Shown here: piece after piece, positions 1 through 6,510 of the stretch
Position numbering within the stretch: the stretch's first letter is position 1
How the letters are laid out: each line of letters starts with the position of its first letter
NCBI GenBank assembly: GCA_030430425.1
Contig: JAUIFS010000003.1
Span: forward strand, 1 to 38,317
DNA length: 38,317 nt
Reading direction: 5' to 3'
From: a bacterium
GTDB taxonomy: Bacteria; Patescibacteriota; Minisyncoccia; Phycocordibacterales; UBA918
Position numbers and translations under genes: made by a program
The notes under the pieces: model-generated
Databases searched by the model: none
Told to the model about the DNA's origin: nothing
The model's input: the letters and a program-made list of their open reading frames with translations, nothing else

Positions 1-2
1 TT

Positions 3-500
3 GTTGATTTTGGGAAAACTCGAACAGGTATCGGCATTGTGTACCAAGGTGCACTTATGTACACCTCAACAATAGATATTGGTGGGGCAGATCTCTCAGC
101 TGCGCTACGGCGTCAGATTGGCGATAAAGCCGAGTCTGAACTAACAGAACTTAAAAACACACAAGGACTTGTTCGTGCTGTGGAAAGTTCTGATGTGCAC
201 GATGCACTATTGCCGACCATGTCAGCTATTATTGATGAAATAAATACGCGTATGAATTATTGGAATATGCGTGATGCTTCAAGAGGAGCGCGGCAGATAG
301 GCTCAATTATTTTGTGTGGTGGGAGTGTCAATATGAAAGGTCTCCCGGAGTATTTTACAGAAATGCTCGGTGTGTCTGCGCAGCGCGCAGATATCTGGCA
401 GAATGCTTTTTCGTTTGATAGGCATGTGCCAGAAATTTCACGTCGATATTCCTACGGATACGCTACTGCGGTAGGGCTTGCATTGGCACCATTTATGTAA
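3..500 (+). CDS. pilM: PilM-like type IV pilus actin-fold ATPase, C-terminal part
   Basis: The gene is cut by the window edge; the open frame runs in from base 3, so the first in-window start is not the real one. The visible part has two features of actin-like (ASKHA) folds: a phosphate-binding DFGKTRT stretch at the very start followed by a TIDIGG strand, and an adenosine-loop CGGSVNMKGL about 55 residues before the end. PilM is a cytoplasmic protein that binds the N-terminus of PilN and ties the pilus motor to the inner-membrane PilN/PilO platform. The next genes, 5 bases apart, are PilN- and PilO-like, which supports the call strongly. Confidence 0.87.
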   Translation, partial: VDFGKTRTGIGIVYQGALMYTSTIDIGGADLSAALRRQIGDKAESELTELKNTQGLVRAVESSDVHDALLPTMSAIIDEINTRMNYWNMRDASRGARQIGSIILCGGSVNMKGLPEYFTEMLGVSAQRADIWQNAFSFDRHVPEISRRYSYGYATAVGLALAPFM

Positions 501-505
501 ACATT

Positions 506-1051
506 ATGATTAATCTCATCCCTCCACATGCACGAAAGGAAGTGAAACACGAGTACTGGATACGTGTTGTTACAGTATGGTTTTTCCTCTGCATAACTGC
601 AATGGGCATTGTCGCGTTACTGTATATTCCGGTATATGTACTGATTCAATCACAAATAGCTGCATATGAAGAGACATATCAAAGAGCAGTGCAAAATGAT
701 AGTTCCTATAAAGAAATTCAGTCTACACTCACTCAAACCAATGCAACTGCACAGCAACTTCTACAAGGAGCTGATACGCAGTCATTTTCAGAGATTATTG
801 ATGCGTTAGAGCGTATTGCAGGGACTGCGGTGGTTATAGAAGAAATTTCGTCGCAGCGAAATGATGAAGGCTATATTGAAACCGTGCGTGTGCAGGGTAT
901 TGCTGCAACACGAGAAGAACTCGCATCGTTTCGAGACATGATCGAAGCGGCTTCTCTGTTTGCAAGTGCTGAGTTGCCAATTTCAAACCTAGCAAAAGAC
1001 AAAGACGCCTCTTTTGCGATTACCGTGAGAGTACAAGCTGATGAAATATAA
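506..1051 (+). CDS. pilN: PilN-like pilus assembly membrane protein
   Basis: The 181-residue protein begins MINLIPP, the conserved PilN start that docks into PilM. One transmembrane helix lies at about residues 24-46, followed by a helical stretch and a ferredoxin-like periplasmic (here extracytoplasmic) domain. Length is close to the family norm (about 180-200). It sits 5 bases after pilM and 5 bases before the PilO-like gene, so it is translated within the same operon. In the family PilN and PilO form a heterodimer linking the cytoplasmic motor to the pilus. The call rests on N-terminal motif, topology and gene order. Confidence 0.85.
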   Translation: MINLIPPHARKEVKHEYWIRVVTVWFFLCITAMGIVALLYIPVYVLIQSQIAAYEETYQRAVQNDSSYKEIQSTLTQTNATAQQLLQGADTQSFSEIIDALERIAGTAVVIEEISSQRNDEGYIETVRVQGIAATREELASFRDMIEAASLFASAELPISNLAKDKDASFAITVRVQADEI

Positions 1052-1056
1052 TCAAT

Positions 1057-1587
1057 ATGCACATTACTAAAAAAACAAAATTATATTTTATTATTGCAAG
1101 TGTGCTGCTGGTGCTTTGTATTGGTTTTTCGTTCTTTATACACCGTCATATAGCGCATCGTGGAGGGGAGCTGCTTGCGTATATAAAAACAGTTGCTGAG
1201 TACACCGACCGTGAACAAAAATACTCAGAACTTTCTCGATTGATTGCTGCAACACAAGAAGATCGAGAGGAGTTACATACCTATATACTCAAACGTTCTG
1301 AAACGATTGATTTTTTAGCAGAGGTTGAGGAGATTGCAAAAGCCAAGCAGGTAGAACTAAGCACAGATCGTCTTGAAGAAGAAGTGACAGATACACAGTT
1401 TGATACACTGGTGGTCACATTTGCCTTACGGGGCACAGACAAAAATGTGCGTGACATGATCCGCATCTTTGAAACAGTGCCGTATCATAGTACCGTCACA
1501 AGTATTGTAATTACTGAGAAGGGTGCTACTCAGGAAGAAGACATAGACGCAGTCATTGAATTAGTGGTAAGTCTCAACAACGTATGA
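1057..1587 (+). CDS. pilO: PilO-like pilus assembly membrane protein
   Basis: This 176-residue protein has a short basic N-terminus, one membrane helix at about residues 9-28, a charged coiled-coil region to about residue 75 and a C-terminal globular domain rich in beta-strand patterns, which is the PilO plan. Sequence similarity within PilO is always low, so the identification depends mostly on topology, length and position directly behind the PilN-like gene. It overlaps the next gene by four bases (ATGA), implying coupled translation. Confidence 0.75.
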   Translation: MHITKKTKLYFIIASVLLVLCIGFSFFIHRHIAHRGGELLAYIKTVAEYTDREQKYSELSRLIAATQEDREELHTYILKRSETIDFLAEVEEIAKAKQVELSTDRLEEEVTDTQFDTLVVTFALRGTDKNVRDMIRIFETVPYHSTVTSIVITEKGATQEEDIDAVIELVVSLNNV

Positions 1588-2048
1588 TTGATAAAAAAAG
1601 TATCATAGCAATGTCAGAGCATGTGTTTAAAAAGGGGAAAGGGTATCCCGATCGTCGTTTGATGCATCCACGCCGAGAGTGGGTGCTCGGCGTGATGATG
1701 TTTCTGACTGTTATATTCGTCGGAGGTGTTTTAGCTGCGCAGGCATATGTACAGTATCGAGACATAGAGGCACTTGAAGAAGTTGCACTACAACAAGTCC
1801 CACAGTACAACGATGTTGCAGTACAGAACGTGCTTACTTTATTTCGAGAACGGAATACGATATACGAAGATCTGACATACATGGAGCCGGCACCTGTGAC
1901 CCCAGTTACGCTTGAGGAGACTGTTGGTAGCACTACAGCACAAGATATGGTGTCGGAAGCTGAGACAGATGAATCAGTTATAGAAACTGAAGATGTAATA
2001 GATGCAGAACTAGAAACACAAGAAGGAGGGGAGTTGTTGTTTGAATAA
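1584..2048 (+). CDS. Single-pass membrane protein at the end of the pil operon
   Basis: The 154-residue product is not recognised. It has a basic cytoplasmic N-terminus (about 32 residues), one membrane helix at residues 33-53, an external helical segment and a very acidic Glu/Thr/Asp-rich tail from about residue 95 to the end. The start overlaps the PilO-like stop as ATGA and a strong terminator follows 24 bases after the stop, so it is the last gene of the pilus operon. Its place is that of PilP in classical clusters, but no lipobox or PilP signature is visible; a lineage-specific pilus platform subunit is a reasonable inference only. Confidence 0.7.
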   Translation: MIDKKSIIAMSEHVFKKGKGYPDRRLMHPRREWVLGVMMFLTVIFVGGVLAAQAYVQYRDIEALEEVALQQVPQYNDVAVQNVLTLFRERNTIYEDLTYMEPAPVTPVTLEETVGSTTAQDMVSEAETDESVIETEDVIDAELETQEGGELLFE

Positions 2049-2071
2049 GGGAGCTCGTAGTAAGGTTTATA

Positions 2072-2102
2072 GTAAAAACCGGACACGAAGTCTGGTTTTT
2101 AC
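2072..2102 (+). terminator. Terminator of the pil operon
   Basis: A nine-base-pair stem GTAAAAACC/GGTTTTTAC with an inner GAC/GTC pair and an ACGAA loop; the A/T-flanked design can stop transcription in both directions. Confidence 0.75.
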
Positions 2103-2107
2103 ATAAG

Positions 2108-2258
2108 GTGCCCCGGGAGGAATGATCCTGACGGTTTCTAAATTCGTCATACTTCCTCATTAAGAACCGCGGGACACGTCTCGCTTGTTCGTAAACTCAC
2201 ATCGCTCCGACGGTTCGATTCCTCAAAAGGTGCATTAGCACCTTTTTTCTGCGGGCAC
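2108..2258 (+). repeat. tRNA-end-mimicking structured element A1 (Arg type)
   Basis: The left end (GTGCCCCGGGAGGAAT) is an inverted copy of the 3' end of the nearby tRNA-Arg. The right end reads like a sense tRNA 3' end, GGTTCGATTCCTC, but a hairpin (AAAAGGTGC-atta-GCACCTTTT) is inserted before the acceptor-like CTGCGGGCAC. The ends pair: GTGCCC with GGGCAC and GAGGAAT with ATTCCTC. The middle holds further hairpins. It is followed by a terminator-like stem and then another inverted tRNA end. On the minus strand bases 2177-2108 can also close a 7-bp acceptor-like stem. Not a known family to me. Confidence 0.6.
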
Positions 2259-2260
2259 AA

Positions 2261-2295
2261 ACAAAAATGGCACACCGAGGAGTGCTCATTTTTGT
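2261..2295. terminator. Hairpin between two tRNA-end copies
   Basis: Stem ACAAAAATG-GCAC with GTGC-TCATTTTTGT and an eight-base loop. It separates the right end of element A1 from the inverted tRNA-Arg end that starts element A2, and its T-rich arms would terminate transcription from either side. Confidence 0.6.
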
Positions 2296-2299
2296 ACTC

Positions 2300-2460
2300 G
2301 TGCCCCCGGGAGGAATCGAAGCTTACTTTTAAACGATACGAGCAAAATGGAAATTTATTTACATTTTTGAGTGAGTGAAGAAAGAAATTTATTTACAGCT
2401 TCAGTACAGGTTGTCACCATTTTCTTTGGAAAATGCTAGGCAACCTTTTCGATTCCGTGG
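2300..2460 (+). repeat. tRNA-end-mimicking structured element A2 (Arg type, decayed right end)
   Basis: The left end (GTGCCCCCGGGAGGAATCGAA) is a precise inverted copy of the tRNA-Arg 3' end at 2509-2530. The right end CTTTTCGATTCC pairs with GGAATCGAAG, but the acceptor part is degenerate (GTGGACC) and no hairpin is inserted. Inside are a 14-base direct repeat GAAATTTATTTACA and a long hairpin GGTTGTCAC...GCTAGGCAACC. The segment 2333-2391 resembles, on the opposite strand, a motif at 36512-36577. Confidence 0.55.
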
Positions 2461-2464
2461 ACCA

Positions 2465-2505
2465 ATTTAAAAAGCTGCCAGCAAGAAGCTGACAACTTTT
2501 TAAAT
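2465..2505. terminator. Terminator-like hairpin behind tRNA-Arg
   Basis: Stem ATTTAAAAAG with CTTTTTAAAT and an inner CAGC/GCTG pair, located immediately beyond the 3' end of the minus-strand tRNA-Arg, so it most likely terminates that tRNA transcript. Confidence 0.6.
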
Positions 2506-2508
2506 CGG

Positions 2509-2580
2509 TGCCCCCGGGAGGAATCGAACCCCCATCTAAAGCTTAGAAGTCTCCTGTTTTATCCATTAAACTACAGGGGC
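2509..2580 (-). tRNA. tRNA-Arg (anticodon TCT)
   Basis: A 72-base cloverleaf: acceptor GCCCCTG pairs with CGGGGGC, D-arm GTTT/AAAC, anticodon loop CTTCTAA (TCT), T-arm GGGGG-TTCGATT-CCTCC, discriminator A. The anticodon stem is weak (G-T pairs and one A-G mismatch). The 3' CCA is not encoded, so CCA-adding enzyme is needed. It reads arginine AGA codons. Confidence 0.9.
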
Positions 2581-2814
2581 AAGTGAGAAAATAAGCAGAA
2601 ATGTGTCTCTATTTATTTTTCGAATAATGTTCCTGAAAGAAATTTTGTTGAAACGTTAGTGGAAACAAAAGTTTCTTACAGAAGGATCGTCATACAATAG
2701 CAAATTATTTAAATATAGAAAACAAAAAAGCGGCCCAGACAATCTCAAATTTTAAAAAATGAATATGATTGAAGATGTTGGGCGCGCTCTATGTTGTGTG
2801 TGATACCGTTCTTG
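2581..2814. other. Non-coding stretch, little recognisable
   Basis: No convincing gene is seen. Near 2733-2790 the minus strand offers a terminator-like end (GCCCA...TGGGC then a T-run) behind the small reading frame at 2934-2815. The rest is AT-rich sequence upstream of tRNA-Arg and may hold its promoter, but no clear -35/-10 pair could be fixed. Confidence 0.4.
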
Positions 2815-2934
2815 CTACACTGATGCAAAATCGGTAATCAATTTTTTGCTCGGCGGTTGCCAAGGACAGCGTCCGAGAAAGTGGTGAGCAGCTGCAATGG
2901 CGCGTTTCACCATGTTTTGTTTTTCACGAGACAC
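2815..2934 (-). CDS. Possible 39-residue small protein
   Basis: A GTG-started frame (MSREKQNMVKRAI...) of 39 codons, basic at the N-terminus, with HHFLGRCPWQPP in the middle. Support: an AGGAG ribosome site six bases before the GTG, a GTCACCA/TGGTGAC hairpin just upstream, and a terminator-like stem with T-run 25-80 bases after the stop. No family recognised. It could equally be a structured RNA leader whose frame is open by chance, so confidence is modest. Confidence 0.38.
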   Translation of the reverse strand: MSREKQNMVKRAIAAAHHFLGRCPWQPPSKKLITDFASV

Positions 2935-3013
2935 AAGGTGCTCCTTTCTGTCACCATGTTGTGGTGACCTTATTTCACTATACCCCTATACACTAGAGGA
3001 AAATGTGGTGTGA

Positions 3014-3022
3014 TGTGGATAA
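3014..3022 (-). promoter_or_regulatory. DnaA-box match upstream of glsB-like gene
   Basis: TGTGGATAA is a perfect complement of the consensus DnaA box TTATCCACA. Only one box is seen here, so it may be chance. Confidence 0.3.
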
Positions 3023-3085
3023 GTATCTCAGGACCTATAAATAGGAGTACAATAAAAGTAGATTACAAGATAATTTCACATATAT

Positions 3086-3325
3086 ATGGAATTAGTTTAT
3101 TTCGTGCTCGTTGGAGCAGCCGCTGGGTGGCTTGCGAGTATGCTCATGAATATCAATGCGAGCCTCGTACTGACAATCGTGCTCGGTATTGTAGGAGGTT
3201 TTGTTGGTGGATGGGGTCTGGGTCAACTGGGTGTTATGCTGCCGTGGGGAGTTGTAGGAGAAATTATTACCGCAGCAATCGGCGCGGTGGTACTTATCTT
3301 CCTCTATAAGTTGGTGACAAAGTAA
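3086..3325 (+). CDS. GlsB/YeaQ/YmgE-type small membrane protein
   Basis: The 79-residue protein is almost all membrane: three hydrophobic helices with the glycine patterns GAAAGWLAS, GIVGGFVGGWGLG and GEIITAAIGAVVL, matching the transglycosylase-associated/GlsB family in length and motif order. Family members are linked to general envelope stress but have no defined enzyme activity. A -10-like TACAAT lies about 30 bases upstream and a strong terminator follows the stop, so it is a single-gene unit. A longer overlapping frame at 3010 is a shadow. Confidence 0.85.
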   Translation: MELVYFVLVGAAAGWLASMLMNINASLVLTIVLGIVGGFVGGWGLGQLGVMLPWGVVGEIITAAIGAVVLIFLYKLVTK

Positions 3326-3347
3326 TGACTAACGATCCTGTTTAATT

Positions 3348-3379
3348 AAAAGAACCGTAGCCTAGGCTACGGTTCTTTT
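3348..3379. terminator. Perfectly palindromic terminator
   Basis: A 32-base perfect palindrome with arms AAAAGAACCGTAGCCT/AGGCTACGGTTCTTTT, ending the glsB-like transcript and able to act on both strands. Confidence 0.85.
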
Positions 3380-3466
3380 ATGATGAGTTTATAATCTGCT
3401 TCCGAAACGTGTACTGAGTTACAATAGTCACTTATTTTAAAATAATGGCAGTGTATAATTCCAATT

Positions 3467-3742
3467 ATGATTGATTTAATTTCAGGTCTATATTTGCTCA
3501 ATGCAGCAATAGTAATCGTGGCTTATGTGCCGCAAATTATTAAACTAAAAGCAATCAAGGAAAAGCCTAAAAATTTCTCTCTCCCAAGCTGGACGTTGTG
3601 GACGTATACTTCTATTGTTGCTTTTTTGTATGCAGTCTTTGTTATACAAGACACTATCTTAATTTTTGTTAATGCTTTGGCGTTGTTGAGCGTTTCGCTC
3701 GTTTTTATAATTGTTTTGTATAAGCATAGGAAATATTGCTAG
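3467..3742 (+). CDS. PQ-loop (SemiSWEET-like) membrane protein
   Basis: The 91-residue protein has three predicted membrane helices and the PQ motif AYVPQI at about residues 19-24 after the first helix, with a conserved SLPSWTLWTYTS stretch leading into the second helix. Three helices with one PQ-loop is the half-transporter plan of SemiSWEET proteins, which dimerise; the substrate (sugar or other) cannot be read from sequence. The -10 box TATAAT at 3454-3459 is only seven bases before the ATG, so the transcript is probably leaderless. Confidence 0.75.
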   Translation: MIDLISGLYLLNAAIVIVAYVPQIIKLKAIKEKPKNFSLPSWTLWTYTSIVAFLYAVFVIQDTILIFVNALALLSVSLVFIIVLYKHRKYC

Positions 3743-3805
3743 AATTTTTATATATATTTTGAAATGAATGTATAAACTAAGTGTGTAATTGGTATACTGA
3801 AAGGT

Positions 3806-4093
3806 ATGAGCACAATACAAGAACAAAAACTACGGGTAGAAACAGAGATCAGCAAATTGGAAGAAATGGGAGGTTCTCTAACAGGGAAAGCAAAGCGCAT
3901 GAGAGATACCGCGTTCACACGTTTCCCTGTTGTTTTTGCACTTCTCACTACTTTTGGACTTGTTGCTACATTTTATGGATTTGAAAAAGTTATTGATGAG
4001 ATTGCCTTTTTTTCAGAAAATCCAGTGACCGTGTTATCAGCAGGTTTGTTGGTTTTAGCATTAACCGGCACGTTGTATAAAAAACTTACGTAG
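3806..4093 (+). CDS. Two-helix membrane protein of unknown function
   Basis: Ninety-five residues: a charged coiled-coil-like N-terminus (about 30 residues), a membrane helix at about 45-60 and a second at about 74-91. Not recognised as a named family. An extended -10 (TGGTATACT, box at 3793-3798) stands seven bases before the ATG, again suggesting a leaderless message. Codon use resembles its neighbours. Confidence 0.7.
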   Translation: MSTIQEQKLRVETEISKLEEMGGSLTGKAKRMRDTAFTRFPVVFALLTTFGLVATFYGFEKVIDEIAFFSENPVTVLSAGLLVLALTGTLYKKLT

Positions 4094-4141
4094 TGAGGGG
4101 AGGATGGTGGGTTTTTATAAAATAAAAAAAGTGCCTGCCCT

Positions 4142-4269
4142 CGATGAGAGACTTTCTCGTTACAGGACCGGTACACCTTTTGGGTATTTCTGTTCGTTCC
4201 TCCAGAAATTCCGCAAAAGCTTTTCAAGTCTCCCGTAACAGTGCCTTTGCACTGTTACTTCATCGCGCA
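4142..4269 (+). repeat. tRNA-end-mimicking structured element A3 (Val type)
   Basis: The left end CGATGAGAGACTT is an inverted copy of the tRNA-Val 3' end. The right end is a sense copy, TTCAAGTCTC then CATCGCGCA, interrupted by an inserted hairpin CGTAACAGTGC-cttt-GCACTGTTAC. Ends pair (GATG/CATC, GAGACTT/AAGTCTC). The middle has GTACACCTTTTGG ... CAAAAGCTTTTC enclosing a hairpin, and this frame is shared with element A4 near tRNA-His. Confidence 0.65.
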
Positions 4270-4315
4270 CAAAAAGAAAAACGCCCCGGAGGGCGTCTTC
4301 TTTTTGTGCGCGATG
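4261..4315. terminator. Long inverted repeat joining element A3 to tRNA-Val
   Basis: CATCGCGCACAAAAAGA on the left pairs with TCTTTTTGTGCGCGATG on the right, with an inner ACGCCC/GGGCGT stem and CGGA loop. The right arm is the 3' end of tRNA-Val itself. It is the probable terminator of the tRNA. Confidence 0.75.
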
Positions 4316-4379
4316 AGAGACTTGAACTCCCGACCTTCGCAGTGTAAATGCGCTGCTCTACCAACTGAGCTAATCGCGC
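4307..4379 (-). tRNA. tRNA-Val (anticodon TAC)
   Basis: A 73-base cloverleaf with acceptor GCGCGAT/ATCGCGC, D-arm GCTC/GAGC, anticodon loop TTTACAC (TAC), T-arm GGGAG-TTCAAGT-CTCTC and discriminator A. Position 27-43 is a mismatch. No CCA is encoded. A partial copy of its 5' end lies 120 bases upstream. Confidence 0.92.
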
Positions 4380-4475
4380 GTAGTGTGTAATGTCTTACAT
4401 ACTCGCTATTTGGTATAAATGTCGTTTGCGCATTCCCATGTGTAAATGGTTCAAAGATATCCCATACCTCCTCAC
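4380..4475. other. Spacer between tRNA-Val and its 5'-end remnant
   Basis: No gene. On the minus strand the sequence CCATTTACACATGG (about 4437-4450) looks like a short anticodon arm with loop TTTACAC, suggesting that the remnant at 4476-4498 once belonged to a longer tRNA-Val copy that has been scrambled. Confidence 0.35.
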
Positions 4476-4498
4476 CTCTACAACTGAGCTAATCGCGC
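4476..4498 (-). pseudogene. tRNA-Val 5'-end remnant
   Basis: GCGCGATTAGCTCAGTT-GTAGAG repeats the first two dozen bases of tRNA-Val with one base missing in the D-loop, then diverges. No matching 3' half follows at tRNA distance, so it cannot form a functional tRNA. Confidence 0.7.
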
Positions 4499-4616
4499 GA
4501 ACGATTATCTAAATACAAAATATCTGTATTCAGGTACGCAACATAGTATCGTTTTTTAAAAAAAAATCAATAGGTTTCATGGACGAATACATATTGCACG
4601 GTATACTACGTTCACT

Positions 4617-4892
4617 ATGATGGAAATGAATTGTGTTATTACGGGAAACGTACAGGGAGTTGCATACCGTGCGTACGCACAAGACTCTGCTGATACACTT
4701 GGATTGTGTGGTTGGGTCAAGAATGCTGCCGATGGCTCTGTACTCGTGTGTGCACAAGGAACACCAGACATGCTTAAAGAATATGTTGAGTATCTGCACG
4801 AAGGTTCATTACGTGCAGAGGTTGCGAGTGTATCAGTGGAATGGCAGTCACCCAAAAAAGTATTTACTGAATTTTCGATTATTCATATATGA
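4617..4892 (+). CDS. acyP: Acylphosphatase
   Basis: Ninety-one residues, the normal acylphosphatase size. The family signature is clear: GNVQGVAYRAYAQ near residues 10-22 with the phosphate-binding loop and catalytic arginine, and GWVKNAADGSV around residues 32-42 with the catalytic asparagine. The enzyme hydrolyses carboxyl-phosphate bonds such as acetyl phosphate in the cytoplasm. Two adjacent ATGs (4617, 4620) are possible starts; -10 box TATACT is at 4602-4607. Its stop overlaps the next start as ATGA. Confidence 0.93.
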   Translation: MMEMNCVITGNVQGVAYRAYAQDSADTLGLCGWVKNAADGSVLVCAQGTPDMLKEYVEYLHEGSLRAEVASVSVEWQSPKKVFTEFSIIHI

Positions 4893-5683
4893 GAAGAACT
4901 ATGTTTGGTTTTGGAAAAGAAAAAAAAGAAGACATTGAGATCGAGATCCTTTTTGAAAATGATGCTGTGTTGGTGATTAATAAGCCTGCAGGAATTATGG
5001 TGCATCCTGACGGTCATCATGAAGGAGTCACGGTTGTTGATTGGTTTTTGGAGAGGTGTCCCGAGGCAAAGGGAGTAGGGGAACCACAAAACAATAATAA
5101 AGGAGAACCGCTTGAGCGGTCAGGAGTGGTGCATCGCCTCGATACAGAAACTTCAGGGGTGCTTGTGCTTGCCAAAACGCAAGCATCGTTTGCACACTTA
5201 AAACGTCAGTTCCATGACCGGTTCGCAAAGAAAGAATATCGTGCGTTTGTGTATGGTCCGGTGCGTGAACGGTGGGGAACCATAGACAAGCCGATTGGTC
5301 GGAGTCCAAAGGACTTTAGAAAGCGTCTTGCGTCACAGGGGGCAAAAGGAAACTTGCGTGAAGCTGCTACTGACTGGGAATGTATTGGGCAGGGGAGATA
5401 CAACGATGAAGATTTCTCATATATGAAACTAAAGCCACGCACCGGACGGACGCATCAGATTCGCGTACATTTGCGTGCCATTGATCGTCCGGTTGTGGGA
5501 GATGTGCTCTATGCAGATTATTTGATGGAAAAGTCTAACAACCTTGACCTCAAGCGTATGGCACTGCATGCCCACACACTTGAGCTACTCCTTCCAGACG
5601 GTTCGGAAGAACGCTTTATCGCACCACTTCCGCTATGCTTTGAGGAGGCCGCGGAAAAAATTGCAGAAGAAGTAGGGGAATAA
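4889..5683 (+). CDS. RluA-family pseudouridine synthase
   Basis: The 264-residue protein carries the RluA catalytic motif HRLDTETSG at about residues 82-90, with the catalytic aspartate, after the NKPAGIMVHP strand, and the GRTHQIRVHL motif near residue 190. It converts uridine to pseudouridine in rRNA or tRNA; the exact site (RluA, C or D type) cannot be told. There is no N-terminal S4 domain. The annotated start overlaps acyP by four bases; an in-frame ATG at 4901 (MFGFGKEKK) is also possible. Confidence 0.9.
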   Translation: MRRTMFGFGKEKKEDIEIEILFENDAVLVINKPAGIMVHPDGHHEGVTVVDWFLERCPEAKGVGEPQNNNKGEPLERSGVVHRLDTETSGVLVLAKTQASFAHLKRQFHDRFAKKEYRAFVYGPVRERWGTIDKPIGRSPKDFRKRLASQGAKGNLREAATDWECIGQGRYNDEDFSYMKLKPRTGRTHQIRVHLRAIDRPVVGDVLYADYLMEKSNNLDLKRMALHAHTLELLLPDGSEERFIAPLPLCFEEAAEKIAEEVGE

Positions 5684-5775
5684 TGTTGCAGGGACTTCCT
5701 TTTTTTAAACTGTTGTGGTAGATTAGGGCACGTTTTATTGCGGCTTCTTAAGCATTTAATAAAGAAATAATTATT

Positions 5776-6417
5776 ATGAACACAGTAACAACAGGTGTAG
5801 CGGTCTCTCCCGTAAATATGGAAGATCGAAAGAGCATCGGCATTCGTGCGGGTGACACGGTACGCGTACACCAGAAAATTCAAGATAAAGGTAAGACACG
5901 TATTCAAGTTTTTGAAGGTGTGGTACTTGCGCGAAAACACGGAAACGAAGCAGGAGCTACGTTTACCGTACGAAAGGTAGCGAGTGGAGTAGGAGTGGAG
6001 AAAATCTTCCCACTGTACTCACCAAATATCGATAAAATCGAGATTGTGAAGCGAGCAAAGGTTCGACGAGCGAAGCTCTACTTCATCCGAGAGAAGGTAG
6101 CGCGACAAATCAAGCGACAGATGCGTCGTATGCGACTTGTATCTATTGCTTCTGAGTCTGAAGCAGAAGCTGCAGTTAAGGCTGAAGCAGAAGCAGCTGA
6201 AGCAGCTGCTAAAGCTGAGGAAGAAGCAGCAAAGGCTGCTGAGGAAGCAAAGAAGGCTGAAGAAGCAGAAGCAGCAAAGGCTGAAGCTGAAACAGCTACA
6301 GAAGACGCACCAGAAGCTGAAGTATCTGAAGAAGAGACTCCTGCTGAGGACACTCCTGAAGAAACTGCGACTGAAGAAGCTGCAGAAGAGGCATCTGAAG
6401 AAGAAAAGAAAGACTAA
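5776..6417 (+). CDS. rplS: Ribosomal protein L19 with acidic/alanine-rich tail
   Basis: Residues 1-118 are a normal bL19: [44 protein letters not shown] and a basic end [17 protein letters not shown] further 95 residues of Glu, Ala and Lys with Thr/Pro follow, nearly doubling the usual length of about 115. The tail starts as a likely long helix (A/E/K) and ends acidic. No good Shine-Dalgarno precedes the ATG. bL19 sits at the 30S-50S interface, so the tail would be exposed. A terminator follows directly. Confidence 0.95.
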   Translation: MNTVTTGVAVSPVNMEDRKSIGIRAGDTVRVHQKIQDKGKTRIQVFEGVVLARKHGNEAGATFTVRKVASGVGVEKIFPLYSPNIDKIEIVKRAKVRRAKLYFIREKVARQIKRQMRRMRLVSIASESEAEAAVKAEAEAAEAAAKAEEEAAKAAEEAKKAEEAEAAKAEAETATEDAPEAEVSEEETPAEDTPEETATEEAAEEASEEEKKD

Positions 6418-6428
6418 CTTTCTTACAC

Positions 6429-6460
6429 AAAAAACGCATCGGCATACCGATGCGTTTTTT
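6429..6460. terminator. rplS terminator
   Basis: Stem AAAAAACGCATCGG/CCGATGCGTTTTTT with a CATA loop, 12 bases after the rplS stop. Confidence 0.9.
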
Positions 6461-6510
6461 GTTTATCTGCAAAAGGATATATTAATTGGTAGACATGATA
6501 TAGTAGAGGT

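Noticed and set aside
1574-2086. 170-codon minus-strand frame opposite the last pil-operon gene
   Set aside because: Ser/Thr/Tyr/Cys-rich antisense shadow; the plus frame has membrane topology and ATGA coupling.
2733-2935. SRP (4.5S) RNA or tmRNA candidate
   Set aside because: Neither the GGAAG...AGCAG loop pattern nor a tRNA-like domain with tag frame is found.
4144-4347. 67-codon plus-strand frame over the tRNA-Val region
   Set aside because: It runs through element A3, the terminator and the tRNA; no ribosome site and no coding character.
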